In this document: one piece after another, positions 9,001-18,755 of the stretch
Layout of the letters: each line of letters opens with the position of its first letter
Numbering within the stretch: the first letter of the stretch is position 1
Assembly (NCBI RefSeq): GCF_022479115.1
Contig: NZ_CP092497.1
Span: forward strand, 7,378,001 to 7,442,000
Source: Amycolatopsis sp. EV170708-02-1
GTDB taxonomy: Bacteria > Actinomycetota > Actinomycetes > Mycobacteriales > Pseudonocardiaceae
Length of the DNA: 64,000 nucleotides
Reading direction: 5' to 3'
Translations under genes and position numbers: made by a program
The notes under the pieces: generated by a model
The model's input: only the letters and a program-made list of their open reading frames with translations
Databases searched by the model: none
What the model was told of the DNA's origin: nothing

Positions 9001-11117
9001 CAGACCCGGCTGCGGATCGTGTCCCGCGCGCTCGGTGGCGGTGAAGGAGATTGGACCACGCACACGCTCGCTTCGGCCGTTTCCGGAGACCTCCTCCCCG
9101 TCCTCCGGGCGAGGAACCCGGCTCACTGGAGCCGCTCGATCCTTCGTTCGTCGTCGATCGGCTGGCCGAACTCGGCGTGGCCGACATGGGTTATCCGTGG
9201 CGGATCGATTCCTTGGCGCGGTCGGCCGTCGAGCTCGTGGCCGAAGTGTCCGCGGATCTGGATCGCAGCTGGGCGGCGATGCTCGACGCCGCGTTGTCGA
9301 CCGCTTCGGTGATCTTCCCCGGCGAACCGGTCCTGCGGATGCCCGCGGCCGTCGACCGCGCGGGGATCCGTGGTGAACCACCGGTCGCCGCCGTGGTCAG
9401 GGTCCGGATCGACCCATCCAGACCGGCCACGGTGGACGTCGTGGTTCAGGGCGCCGGCGCCGAAGCCCGCCTGGACGGGCTCCGCTACGGCGAGTTCGAC
9501 AGCGATCTCTTCACGGTCGGCCGGCACTCCGTCGGTGGTTGGACGTACGAGATCGTCCGGCGCCCGGTGGAGACGGCCGACCTCACCGGGCAGGCCGGGC
9601 AGTCCGTCGCCGTCGTCGGTGACCGGAGCCTGGCGCGTCTCATCACGTCGGCGATGCCCGGTACCCACGTGATGGTGAGCGAGGACGACCGGTTGCCGAG
9701 TGTGGATCACCTCGTCTACGCCCCCGTTCCCGGCCGACCGGCGGCGTCCCGCCTGCTTTCCCTCCTGCGGGCGGTTCCGGGCGGTACGACGCTGTGGTGC
9801 GTCACCCGTGGCCTGTCCGCATTGGAAACCGCGTCACTGAGGGGAATCAGCCGCGTGGCGGCGAGCGAACAGCCCGAATCATGGGGTGGTCTCGTCGATC
9901 TCGTCGACGACGACGCGGCATCGCTGGCCCGGTGGCTGGGCTCGGGCTCGCGGGAGCCGGTCGTCTCGGTCGAAGACGGTGTGGTGTCGGCACAACGGCT
10001 GGTCCCGCTCGCCACCGAACCCGGTGTCTTCCGGTGCCGTCCGGACGGCACGTACCTGATCACCGGCGGCCTCGGCGCCCTCGGTCTCCAGGTGGCCGAG
10101 CATCTCGCCCAACGTGGAGCACGCCGGATCATCCTGCTGGGCCGCAAGGATCTCGGGCCGCGTGAGCGATGGGACGGCGACGAGCGGGCGGAAGCAGTGC
10201 GGGCGTTGGAGGCCGCTGGTGTCACGGTCGTCGTGGTCGCGGCCGACATCGCGGACGCGACGGCGGTCACCGCCGCGTTGGACGGCCTGGACCTGCCGCC
10301 GATCCGGGGTGTCGTGCACGCCGCCGGCACGGTCGACAGCACGCTGCTGCACGACCTGGACGACGAGACTCTGCGGGCGGTGATGCGGCCCAAGCTCTCG
10401 GGCGCGCTCGTACTCGACGAGCTGTTCCCGCCGGGAAGCCTGGACTTCCTGGTGTTCTTCTCGTCGATCGGCCAGTGGCTGGGACTTCCCGGCCAAGGCG
10501 CGTACGCCGCCGCGAACGCCGCACTCGACGCGCTGGCGCATCGCCGCCGCGACGCGGGTGGCACCGAGACGGTCAGCATCGCTTGGACGAGCTGGCGCGG
10601 TCTCGGCATGTCGACTTCGGCGGCGGCGACCGATCTCGAACTCGCCGCTCGCGGCACCGGTGACATCGACGCCTCGCGCGCGTTCAGGCTCCTCGACCAG
10701 ATCCTCGCCGCACCGGATTCGGTTCCGCCGGTCGTCGGAGTGGTACGGATTCTGCACGGGCACCAGGGGCACCGGCCCGCCGTCCTCGCCGACCTGCCCC
10801 AGGACGAACCCGGTGACATCGAAGAGAAGCCGGAGTGGGATTCGCTCTCCGGGCCGGAGTTGACCGGCTTCCTCCAGAGCGCGGTACAGGATCGGGTGGC
10901 CGCGGTACTGGGCGGCGCGCCCGGCGGGGTCGCGCTCACCCGCCCGTTGGCCGAAGCCGGCGTCGATTCGTTGCTCGCCACCGTTCTCCGGCTGGAGCTG
11001 GAGAAGGTCGTCCGGGTGGCGCTGCCCGCCACCCTGTTGTGGAACCACCCGACGATCGCCGACATCACGCGGTACCTCGCCGGCCTCGTGTCCTCGGGAC
11101 TTGGACGGCAGGGATGA
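6046..11117 (+). CDS. Iterative type I PKS, 6-methylsalicylate-synthase type (apparent frameshift near 9105)
   Basis: About 1,690 residues in the order KS-AT-DH-KR-ACP, the layout and size of bacterial 6-methylsalicylate synthases (ChlB1, NatPK). The KS has Cys near 200 (VDTACSSS) and both His ([15 protein letters not shown]). The AT has GHSVGE near 634 with VAFHS, fitting malonyl-CoA. The DH-like domain has [10 protein letters not shown] near 934. The KR has GGLGALG near 1340 with Ser/Tyr/Asn, and the ACP has GVDSL near 1640. The reading frame breaks at about 9100-9112: frame 1 carries KS through DH and ends at 9312, while the preceding frame carries the rest from 9051 to 11117. One missing base at CCGGG explains this. 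The ATG at 6046 has a good ribosome site; an in-frame GTG at 5980 lies inside the operator. Confidence 0.88.
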
Positions 11118-12694
11118 GCGCGGACTGGGTGCCCTGGCCCGAGGAGTTCGCGGCACGGTACCGGGCGGCGGGCTACTGGACCGGTGAGACCTTCGGCGAG
11201 CTGCTGAGCGCCCGGGCGGCCGCGTTCGCGGACCGGATCGCGATCGTCGACGGCGATCGCCGGTGGACGTACGCGGACCTGGACAGGCACGCGCATGCCG
11301 CCGCGCAAGGGTTTCTCGCGCGCGGTGTCGCGCCGGGCGACCGCGTGATCGTTCAGCTGCCGAACATCGCGGAATACTTCTCCGTCCTTTTCGGACTGTT
11401 CCGGATCGGTGCGCTGCCGGTGTCCGCGTTGCCGTCCCATCGGTTCAGCGAGATCTCGGCGTTCTGCCGGATCACGGGCGCCACCGCGTATGTCATGAAA
11501 CCGGAACACGGCGGTTTCGACTACCGGATCCTTGCCGACGACGTCCGGGCGGCCAGCCCGACCTTGCGGCACGTCATCCCGCTGGGCGAGGTCGAACAGC
11601 CGGGCGAGACTCCTCTGCCGCACGTCCGGGCGGAGGGCCTCGCGCTCATCCAGATGACCGGCGGGAGCACCGACGTGCCCAAGCTGATTCCCCGAACCCA
11701 CGACGACTTCCTCTACAGTGTCCGGGCGAGTGCGGAGATCTGCGGGCTGACCACGGAGTCGGTGTATCTCGCGGTATTGCCGATAGCGCACAACTTTCCC
11801 CTTTCCTCCCCCGGCGCGCTGGGGGCCTTGCACGCGGGCGGTCGGGTCGTGCTGGCCCCAGCCCCGAGCACCGAGATGGCTTTTCCCTTGATTTCGCGGG
11901 AAAGGGTCACGATCACCGGTGTGGTGCCACCGGTGGCGCTGCAGTGGATGGATTCCCCCGCCCGGCACCGGCACGATCTGTCCTCTTTGGAGGTTCTGCA
12001 GGTCGGTGGGGCGAAGTTCATGTCCGAAGCCGCGCGCCGGGTGCGGCCGGAGCTGGGCTGCCGGCTGCAGCAGGTCTTCGGTATGTCGGAAGGACTGGTC
12101 AACTACACCCGCCTGGACGACGACGACCACACGGTGCTCACCACCCAGGGGCGGCCGATCTCCCCGGACGACGAGATCCGCGTCGTGGATCCCGACGGCC
12201 GTCCCGTCGCACCTGGGGAGCCGGGTGAGTTGCTGGTCCGCGGCCCGTACACGATTCGCGGCTACTACCGCGCCGAGGAACACAATGCCGTGGCGTTCAC
12301 CGAGGACGGCTTTTACCGCACCGGCGATCTGGTGCGGCGATCTCCGTCAGGGCACCTGGTCGTGGCGGGCCGGATCAAGGAGCAGATCAACCGTGGCGGG
12401 GAGAAGATCGCCGCCGAGGAGGTCGAGAACCATCTGCTGGCCCATCCCGCCGTCCGCGACGTGGCCGTGGTCGCCGCCCGCGACGAGTACCTGGGGGAAC
12501 GGTCGTGCGCGTTCGTGATCGCGTCCGGCACCCCGGTGACCGAGCAGGATCTGCGCGCGTTCCTGCGTTCCCGCGGCCTGGCCGCCTACAAGATTCCCGA
12601 CCGCGTCGAAATGCTCGACGCGTTTCCCCGCACCAGTGCCGGAAAGGTGAGCCGTCGCGACCTGCGCGCGCTCGCGGACACGTTGCGGCGCTGA
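11114..12694 (+). CDS. dhbE: Aryl-AMP ligase 2 (2,3-dihydroxybenzoate-type pocket)
   Basis: A 526-residue stand-alone adenylation enzyme. The P-loop is [15 protein letters not shown] is present, and the terminal lysine is in TSAGKVSRR. Its DhbE-type pocket reads Asn235 and Ser240 ([11 protein letters not shown]) with Val337 ([10 protein letters not shown]), the 2,3-dihydroxybenzoate pattern. 3-Hydroxyanthranilate, which has the same 3-hydroxyl, is a possible alternative. Its ATG overlaps the PKS stop (ATGA), and it is followed after 11 bases by the isochorismatase-carrier fusion, the natural acceptor. It is clearly diverged from ligase 1, so the two are unlikely to be redundant. Confidence 0.9.
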   Translation: MSADWVPWPEEFAARYRAAGYWTGETFGELLSARAAAFADRIAIVDGDRRWTYADLDRHAHAAAQGFLARGVAPGDRVIVQLPNIAEYFSVLFGLFRIGALPVSALPSHRFSEISAFCRITGATAYVMKPEHGGFDYRILADDVRAASPTLRHVIPLGEVEQPGETPLPHVRAEGLALIQMTGGSTDVPKLIPRTHDDFLYSVRASAEICGLTTESVYLAVLPIAHNFPLSSPGALGALHAGGRVVLAPAPSTEMAFPLISRERVTITGVVPPVALQWMDSPARHRHDLSSLEVLQVGGAKFMSEAARRVRPELGCRLQQVFGMSEGLVNYTRLDDDDHTVLTTQGRPISPDDEIRVVDPDGRPVAPGEPGELLVRGPYTIRGYYRAEEHNAVAFTEDGFYRTGDLVRRSPSGHLVVAGRIKEQINRGGEKIAAEEVENHLLAHPAVRDVAVVAARDEYLGERSCAFVIASGTPVTEQDLRAFLRSRGLAAYKIPDRVEMLDAFPRTSAGKVSRRDLRALADTLRR

Positions 12695-12705
12695 CCGAGG
12701 CGGAC

Positions 12706-13611
12706 ATGACAAGAAGGGACACCCGACAGGTGGGACTGCCACATATCGCTCCCTACGAGATTTCACATCTCCGTCCGGCGCCGGACGGCGATCGCGTGAG
12801 CTGGCGCGCCGATCCGGCACGAAGTGTTCTGCTGATCCTCGACATGCAACGGTATTTCACCGACGCCTTCACGTCGGCGGCGTCCTTGCTGACCGAAGTC
12901 ACCGACAACATCGACGCGCTCCGCCGTCAGGCCCACGAATCGGGGATACCCGTCGTGTACACCGCACATCCCGGCGATCAGCGGCCCGCGGAACGAGGAC
13001 TGCTCGCCGACTTCTGGGGACCGGGCCTTCGCGACAGTCCCGAGGACACCGCGATCATCTCCGCCCTCGCGCCGCGTCCGGAGGACATCGTTCTCCCCAA
13101 GCACCGCTACAGCGCCTTCCACCACACGGAACTCGCGAATCTGCTGGACGAAGCGGGCCGCGACCAGATCATCGTCACCGGCCTGCACGCCCACTTGGGC
13201 TGCCTGATGACGGTCCAGGACGCCTTCAGCCGGGACATCCAGGCGTTCCTCGCGGGCGACGCCGTGGCGGATTTCTCCTCGGGTCACCACGTGATGGCCG
13301 TGGAATACGTGGCGGCCCGCTGCGGGGCCGTCGTCACCACCGCCGAACTCGCCAAGGACCTCACCGGCGGTCCGGCCGGCCTCGACGCGTTCCGCGCGCG
13401 GATCGCCGAGATCGCGGCCGTCCCCGTCGCCGAACTCCGCGACGACACCAGGATCGACGACCTGGGGCTGGATTCGATCAGGGTCATGACCTTGGTCGAC
13501 CGCTGGAACGACGAGGGAATCGAGATCACCTTCGCGGATCTGGCCGAGGCACCCACCCTCGCCGACTGGTGGCCGCTCCTCGTCACCGGCACGAAGGGAT
13601 CGGTCCGATGA
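12706..13611 (+). CDS. dhbB: Isochorismatase with C-terminal aryl carrier domain (EntB/DhbB type)
   Basis: A 301-residue bifunctional protein. The N-terminal isochorismatase keeps Asp in LILDMQRYF, Lys in VLPKHRYSAF and the Gly-type site in TGLHAHLGCL; the LGC resembles EntB. The C-terminal carrier domain has its phosphopantetheine Ser near residue 256 in LGLDSIRVM. In EntB/DhbB proteins the second domain carries the aryl thioester that the NRPS condenses. The start is the ATG at 12706 behind a weak GAGG site; longer in-frame starts would overlap the ligase gene. The end overlaps the NRPS start (ATGA). It sits between ligase 2 and a Cys-loading NRPS, consistent with aryl starter delivery. Confidence 0.9.
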   Translation: MTRRDTRQVGLPHIAPYEISHLRPAPDGDRVSWRADPARSVLLILDMQRYFTDAFTSAASLLTEVTDNIDALRRQAHESGIPVVYTAHPGDQRPAERGLLADFWGPGLRDSPEDTAIISALAPRPEDIVLPKHRYSAFHHTELANLLDEAGRDQIIVTGLHAHLGCLMTVQDAFSRDIQAFLAGDAVADFSSGHHVMAVEYVAARCGAVVTTAELAKDLTGGPAGLDAFRARIAEIAAVPVAELRDDTRIDDLGLDSIRVMTLVDRWNDEGIEITFADLAEAPTLADWWPLLVTGTKGSVR

Positions 13612-16600
13612 CGACGGACACCCGCGCCCCCGAGACCTTCGCGCTCACTCCCATGCAGCACGCGTACTGGATCGGGCGCAGGGACGACCAGCCGCTGGGC
13701 GGGGTGGCGTGTCACGCCTACTACGAGTTCGACGGCACCGGCCTGGACATCGCCCGGCTCGACGACACTTTCCGCACGCTCGTCGCCCGGCACGAAATGC
13801 TCCGGGTCGAAATCACGGAGGACGGCAGGCAGCGTATTCGGCCGTCGTCATCCTGGCCGGGTGTCACAGTGCACGATCTGCGGGACGCTTCGCCCGGCGC
13901 CATCGACCGCCGGCTCGAAGCCCTGCGTTCCGCGCTCTCCCACCGCCGGCTCGACGTGGCGCGAGGCGAGGTCTTCGGTTGTGAAGTCGCGCTGCTGCCG
14001 GATGGCGCTCATCGGATGTTCTTCGACATCGACGTCATGGTGGCCGACCTGCACAGCGTCCGCACGCTGATGACGGAACTGGCGACCGTCTACACCGACC
14101 CCGCCGCGCCGCTGCCGGAACTGAACGCGAGCTTCCCCGCTTATCTGGAGGACCGGAACCGGGCGCTCCCCCGCCGTCGCGAAGCCGCTGTCCGGTACTG
14201 GAAAGACCGGCTGGACACGCTCCCGCCGGGACCGTCGCTACCGCTCGTGGTCGACCCGGACGCCGTGCGGCGGCCCCAGTTCCGGCATGACGCCTACGAG
14301 CTGTCCGAGGCCCAGACGGACACCTTCCGCGCCCGGTGCCGTCAGGCCGGTCTCACCCCGTCGGTCGTACTGGCGACGGCGTACGCGCTCGTGCTGGGGC
14401 GGTGGAGCGAGCGGAAACACTTTTCTCTCAGCCTGCCCACTTTCGCCAGGGTCGGTGACGCGGAGCGGATGATCGGCGAGTTCGGCGCGCTGACCCTGCT
14501 GGAGGTCGACACCAGCGAGCCGTCGACCTTCCTCGAGTCGGCGAAGCGGATCCGCCGCCGGCTCAATCAGGATCTCTCGCACACCGCGTACACCGGCATC
14601 GAAGTGCTCCGCGACCTCGCCCGGACGCGCCCGGGTGAGCGCGTGGGCGCGCCCGTCGTGTTCGGGGCGAACATGACCGAGGAACTCGTGCCGCCGCTGT
14701 TCGCCGAACGGTTCGGCGCTCCGGGCTGGGCGGTGTCGCAAACCCCGCAGGTCTGGCTCGACTACCAGGCCTTCCAGCTCGACGGCCGGTTCGTGCTGGC
14801 GTGGGACTCGGTCGGCGCGCTGTTCCCCGACGGGCTCATCGACGACATGTTCGCCGCGCACACCGAGCTGCTCCAGTGGCTGACCGGCCCCGGTACCGAC
14901 TGGGACACCACGCCACCGGTCTCGATTCCACCGCGGCAACGCTCGACCCGGGAGCGGGTCAACGCCACCGGCCCCGGTCTTCCGCCCCGGCTGCTGCACG
15001 AGCCGTTCTTCTCACGCGCCGAGGCGGACCCTTCGCGGATCGCCCTGCGATGGGGTGACGACAGCAGCATGACCTACGGCGAGCTGGCCGGACGTGCCCA
15101 CGCGGTCGCCGCGTCGATCATCGAGGCGGGGACCACCACTCCCGGCGAGCTCGTCGGGATCGTCATGGAGCGCGGCTGGGCGCAGATCGCCGCCGTGTAC
15201 GGAGTCCTGCTCGCCGGACGTGCCTACGTACCGATAGACACCCATCAACCGGCGGCCCGGCGGGAAACCATTCTCGCCAACGCCGGCGTACGGATCGTGC
15301 TCACCGACCCGGCCTCGGCCGGTCTTCTGGACTCTCCGCCGGGTGTCCGGGTGCTCGAAGTCGGCGAGACGATCACGAGCGGCATCCGGTCTCCGCTGGC
15401 ACCGGCCGCGGATCCCGCGAGCACGGCCTACGTCATCTACACCTCCGGATCGACCGGGCAACCGAAGGGTGTGGTGGTCAGCCACCGGGCGGCGGCCAAC
15501 ACGGTGGACGACATCACGCGGCGGTTCGCGGTCGGCGAGGACGACCGCGGTCTCGCACTGGCCAACCTGGGTTTCGACCTGTCGGTCTACGACATCTTCG
15601 GTCTGCTCGGTGCCGGCGGCTGCCTGGTGCTGACCGGCGCCGGACGGCAGGCCGACCCCGCTTCCTGGGCGGAGCTGTGTTCCCGCCATGGCGTGACGTT
15701 CTGGAACTCCGTTCCCGCCCAGCTCCAGATGCTCGACAACTTCCTCGCCGCGGACCCGGTGCACCAGCCCACCTCGTTGCGGATCGCGCTGCTGTCCGGC
15801 GACTGGATCCCGGTGTCGCTGCCGGACTCCTTCAAGTCCAAAGTAGACGGTGTGCGGCTGGTCAGTCTCGGCGGCGCGACCGAAGCGGGCATCTGGTCCA
15901 TCTACCACGAGATCGACGAGACACCCGACGGCCGGCCCAGCATTCCCTACGGAAAGCCGCTGTCCGGGCAGACCTTCCACGTCTTGGACGGGCTGATGGC
16001 CGACCAGCCCGACTTCGTACCGGGAGAGCTGTACATCGGCGGGGTGAGCCTCGCCGACGGATACCTCGCCGACGAGGAGAAGACCGCGGCGCATTTCGTC
16101 CGGCACCCTCGCACCGGACGCCGCCTCTACCGCACCGGTGACTACGGGCGCTACCACCCGGACGGCACGATCGAGTTCCTCGGACGGCGCGACTCGCAGG
16201 TCAAGATCCGCGGGCACCGAGTCGAGCTGAGCGAGATCGAGACGGCCCTGCACCGGCACCCGGACGTCGCGCAGGCGGCTGTCCTGGCGACGGGTTCCGG
16301 GCCGGGGCATCGCACGCTGGTGGCGTTCGCCGAGCCGAAACGCAAGAGCCCGGAGGCCCCCGACACCGAGCCCGCCCGTGTCATCTCCGCGGTGAGCGAC
16401 ACCGCCGTGGCGCGGCCGGTCGCGCCGGACCTCGCCGCGTTCCGGGGTTTCCAGGAGCGACTCGACCGGGTCAGCCTGCTGTCGATGGCATCCGCCCTGC
16501 GCGAGACCGGCCTGTTCGCCGGCCCAGGACAGAAGCATTCGCTGTCCGAGGTCCTGACCACCGCTCGGGTGGCGCCCCGGTTCCACCGCCTGGCGCGCCG

Positions 16601-17945
16601 CTGGCTCCACGCGCTCTGCGACCAGGGACATCTGCACCGCGACGGCGATGCGTACCACGGTCTGGTCCCGGTCACCGGCACGGAACTGGCGGACGCCTGG
16701 GACCGGCTGGAGAAGACGCGGGACGATCGGTACTTCCCCCGGGTGCGGCTGGATTACCTGCGCGGCTGCGCGGCGCATCTTCCCGCGTTGCTCCGTGGCG
16801 AGACCGAACCGATCGGACTGTTCTTCCCCGAGGGGAGCACCGACGTCGCCTACGCCACCTTCGCCGGGAATCCGCCGTCGGACCACGTCAACGCGGTCGC
16901 CGCCGGGTTCACCCGCTGGCTCGTGGCGGGGAGCCAGACGCGGTCCCCGGCGCGGGTCATCGAACTCGGCGCGGGCGTGGGCGCCACCACCAAGATGCTC
17001 GCGCCGCGACTGTCCGAGTCCGACGCCGAATACCTGTTCACCGATGTCTCGCACTTCTTCCTCGCCGAGGCGGAAAGGAAGTTCGGCGACCTGCCCGGGA
17101 TGTCCTTCGGGCTGTTCGACATCAACTCGACGCCGCGGGAGCAATCGTTCCCCGGCAACGATTTCGATGTCGTCCTCGCGGCGAACGTGTTGCACAACGC
17201 GGACGACCTCGGCCGGACCCTCGACGGCATCAGCGAACTGCTGGCTCCGGGCGGCTGGCTGGTCTTCCTCGACGGGACGGAGGCGGGCGAGTTCCCCGCG
17301 ATGATGATCTCCATGGAGTTCCTCGTGACCGGGCAGCCCGGCGACGACTTCGCCGACTTCAGATCCGGCCACGACCAGCTGTTCCCCACGGTGGACCAGT
17401 GGTGCTCGGCGCTGCGCGAGGCCGGCGCGGCCGAAGTCCTGGTGGCACCGTCGGACGACGACCCGTTCGCGGAGTTCGGGCAACGGGTGTTCGCCGCGCG
17501 ATTCAAGACCGATCGGCATCGCCTCGACACCGGCGACCTGCGCGGCCATCTCGCGGAGCGGGTTCCGGCCCATATGATTCCCGCCGAGATCGAGATCGTC
17601 GACGAGTTGCCGACGACGGGCAATGGCAAGGTCGACCGGCGCCGGCTCGCAACCTGGGCCGAAGGCGGCGGACTTCCTCGGCAGGAGCGAATCCGCCCGC
17701 CCGGCGACGATCTCGAGGGTGAGCTCGTCGAGATCTGGTCCGAGACCCTCGGCGGTCGCCCGGTCGGGACCGACCAGGACTTCTTCGCGCTGGGAGGAGA
17801 CTCACTGCTGGTGGCCAAGCTGGTCGCCACGATCCGCGACCGGGTCGCTCCGGCCGGGACACTGTCCTTCGAAGACATCCTGGCCACCGTGCTCGCGACA
17901 CCGACGGTCGTCGCGATGGCGGAGTTCCTCAGGAAGACGACGTGA
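13608..17945 (+). CDS. NRPS module Cy-A(Cys)-MT-PCP
   Basis: A single 1,445-residue module. The heterocyclisation domain (about 1-440) has LTPMQHAYWIGR and DVMVADLHS (D-x4-D-x2-S), the thiazoline-forming signature. The A domain (about 470-1360) has YTSGSTGQPKG near 611. The specificity residues I read, D-L-Y-N-L-S-L-I-W-K, are the classic Cys code. A methyltransferase-like domain is inserted after A8, with SAM motif ELGAGVGATT near 1117. TGNGKVDRR follows near 1336 and the PCP GGDSL near 1395. The domain order matches PchF/HMWP modules. It should condense an aryl thioester with Cys to an aryl-thiazoline, probably methylated; a PchE-like epimerase role of the insert is possible. No TE or reductase domain is fused. 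Confidence 0.93.
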   Translation: MTTDTRAPETFALTPMQHAYWIGRRDDQPLGGVACHAYYEFDGTGLDIARLDDTFRTLVARHEMLRVEITEDGRQRIRPSSSWPGVTVHDLRDASPGAIDRRLEALRSALSHRRLDVARGEVFGCEVALLPDGAHRMFFDIDVMVADLHSVRTLMTELATVYTDPAAPLPELNASFPAYLEDRNRALPRRREAAVRYWKDRLDTLPPGPSLPLVVDPDAVRRPQFRHDAYELSEAQTDTFRARCRQAGLTPSVVLATAYALVLGRWSERKHFSLSLPTFARVGDAERMIGEFGALTLLEVDTSEPSTFLESAKRIRRRLNQDLSHTAYTGIEVLRDLARTRPGERVGAPVVFGANMTEELVPPLFAERFGAPGWAVSQTPQVWLDYQAFQLDGRFVLAWDSVGALFPDGLIDDMFAAHTELLQWLTGPGTDWDTTPPVSIPPRQRSTRERVNATGPGLPPRLLHEPFFSRAEADPSRIALRWGDDSSMTYGELAGRAHAVAASIIEAGTTTPGELVGIVMERGWAQIAAVYGVLLAGRAYVPIDTHQPAARRETILANAGVRIVLTDPASAGLLDSPPGVRVLEVGETITSGIRSPLAPAADPASTAYVIYTSGSTGQPKGVVVSHRAAANTVDDITRRFAVGEDDRGLALANLGFDLSVYDIFGLLGAGGCLVLTGAGRQADPASWAELCSRHGVTFWNSVPAQLQMLDNFLAADPVHQPTSLRIALLSGDWIPVSLPDSFKSKVDGVRLVSLGGATEAGIWSIYHEIDETPDGRPSIPYGKPLSGQTFHVLDGLMADQPDFVPGELYIGGVSLADGYLADEEKTAAHFVRHPRTGRRLYRTGDYGRYHPDGTIEFLGRRDSQVKIRGHRVELSEIETALHRHPDVAQAAVLATGSGPGHRTLVAFAEPKRKSPEAPDTEPARVISAVSDTAVARPVAPDLAAFRGFQERLDRVSLLSMASALRETGLFAGPGQKHSLSEVLTTARVAPRFHRLARRWLHALCDQGHLHRDGDAYHGLVPVTGTELADAWDRLEKTRDDRYFPRVRLDYLRGCAAHLPALLRGETEPIGLFFPEGSTDVAYATFAGNPPSDHVNAVAAGFTRWLVAGSQTRSPARVIELGAGVGATTKMLAPRLSESDAEYLFTDVSHFFLAEAERKFGDLPGMSFGLFDINSTPREQSFPGNDFDVVLAANVLHNADDLGRTLDGISELLAPGGWLVFLDGTEAGEFPAMMISMEFLVTGQPGDDFADFRSGHDQLFPTVDQWCSALREAGAAEVLVAPSDDDPFAEFGQRVFAARFKTDRHRLDTGDLRGHLAERVPAHMIPAEIEIVDELPTTGNGKVDRRRLATWAEGGGLPRQERIRPPGDDLEGELVEIWSETLGGRPVGTDQDFFALGGDSLLVAKLVATIRDRVAPAGTLSFEDILATVLATPTVVAMAEFLRKTT

Positions 17946-18679
17946 GCACCCGTCTGCTGGCGCGTCTGTCCACGCCGCCGCGGCCGACCCTCCACCTCGT
18001 GTGCTTCCCTGCCGCGGGCAGTACTTCGGCCTTCTTCGGGCCTTGGGTCGCTCACCTGCCGCCCACCTGCGCGATGTTCGTCGCGGCGAACCCCGGCACC
18101 CTCCCGGGCAACAGCTACGACGGAGACCTGATGGGGCTGGCCGGCGCGGTGGCCGACGCCGTGGCGTCGCTGCCGAACCGGCCGGTGGTGTTGTTCGGCC
18201 ACAGCATGGGCGCGACCGTCGCCTTCGAGGTGGCGAGGCGTATCGAGAAACGAGGAAAGCCCAGCGTTTCAGCGGTCTACGCGTCAGGGTCACGTCCGCC
18301 TTCCCTACGCGGCGAAGGCGGCGTGCACCGGTTCACCGACGCCGAGATGTGGACGGAACTGAGCCGCCTCAACGGGATCGCCACCGAGGAGCGGGAGGAC
18401 GGCGTGGTGCGGGAGCGTGCCGAGTCGATCCGGGCCGACTTCCGGACCATCGAGACCTACCGGGCCGAACACGAGTCGGCGATCCAGGCACCGATAACCG
18501 CGCTCATCGGGAACTCCGACTCCGAGGTGACCGCGCCGGAGGCCGAACGGTGGCGCGAGCACACCAGGAGCACCTTCGCGCTGCGCGTCTTCAACGGTGG
18601 CCATTTCTACCTGCGCGGCAAGGAATCGGCTCTCCTCGACCTGATGCTCTCCGCGAGCGGCGACGGGTTCATGCCGTGA
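17942..18679 (+). CDS. Stand-alone thioesterase of the biosynthetic cluster
   Basis: A 245-residue alpha/beta-hydrolase of the type II thioesterase (GrsT-like) family. The nucleophile is in GHSMGAT near residue 88, an Asp candidate is in GNSDSEV, and the His is in GGHFYL. The GTG start overlaps the NRPS stop by four bases. Type II enzymes usually clear stalled carrier proteins. Because the NRPS ends in a PCP with no fused thioesterase, this one might also release the product. Confidence 0.9.
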   Translation: MSTRLLARLSTPPRPTLHLVCFPAAGSTSAFFGPWVAHLPPTCAMFVAANPGTLPGNSYDGDLMGLAGAVADAVASLPNRPVVLFGHSMGATVAFEVARRIEKRGKPSVSAVYASGSRPPSLRGEGGVHRFTDAEMWTELSRLNGIATEEREDGVVRERAESIRADFRTIETYRAEHESAIQAPITALIGNSDSEVTAPEAERWREHTRSTFALRVFNGGHFYLRGKESALLDLMLSASGDGFMP

Positions 18680-18697
18680 CACCACGGCCCGGCATGG

Positions 18698-18735
18698 GTG
18701 AACGGCGCGTTCACGGTGGTGAACGCGCCGTTCAC
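18698..18735. terminator. Perfect 17-bp hairpin between convergent genes
   Basis: The arm GTGAACGGCGCGTTCAC is followed by GGTG and its exact reverse complement. It lies 18 bases after the thioesterase stop and 20 before the stop of the oppositely oriented GH43 gene, so it can end both transcripts. There is no T-run, as is usual for high-GC actinomycetes. Confidence 0.75.
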
Positions 18736-18755
18736 GGCGAACCGGGTGTGGCGCC

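Noticed and set aside
9051..9312. Programmed -1 ribosomal frameshift inside the PKS
   Set aside because: No slippery heptamer with downstream structure is evident, and three other genes show the same kind of break; an indel is simpler.
9716..12283. 855-codon open frame on the minus strand opposite PKS and ligase 2
   Set aside because: Mirror of conserved KR/ACP and ligase motifs; no own domains or ribosome site.
15012..17573. 853-codon open frame on the minus strand opposite the NRPS
   Set aside because: It is antisense to well-conserved domains and its translation is Arg/Gly/Val-rich without any fold signature; a high-GC shadow.
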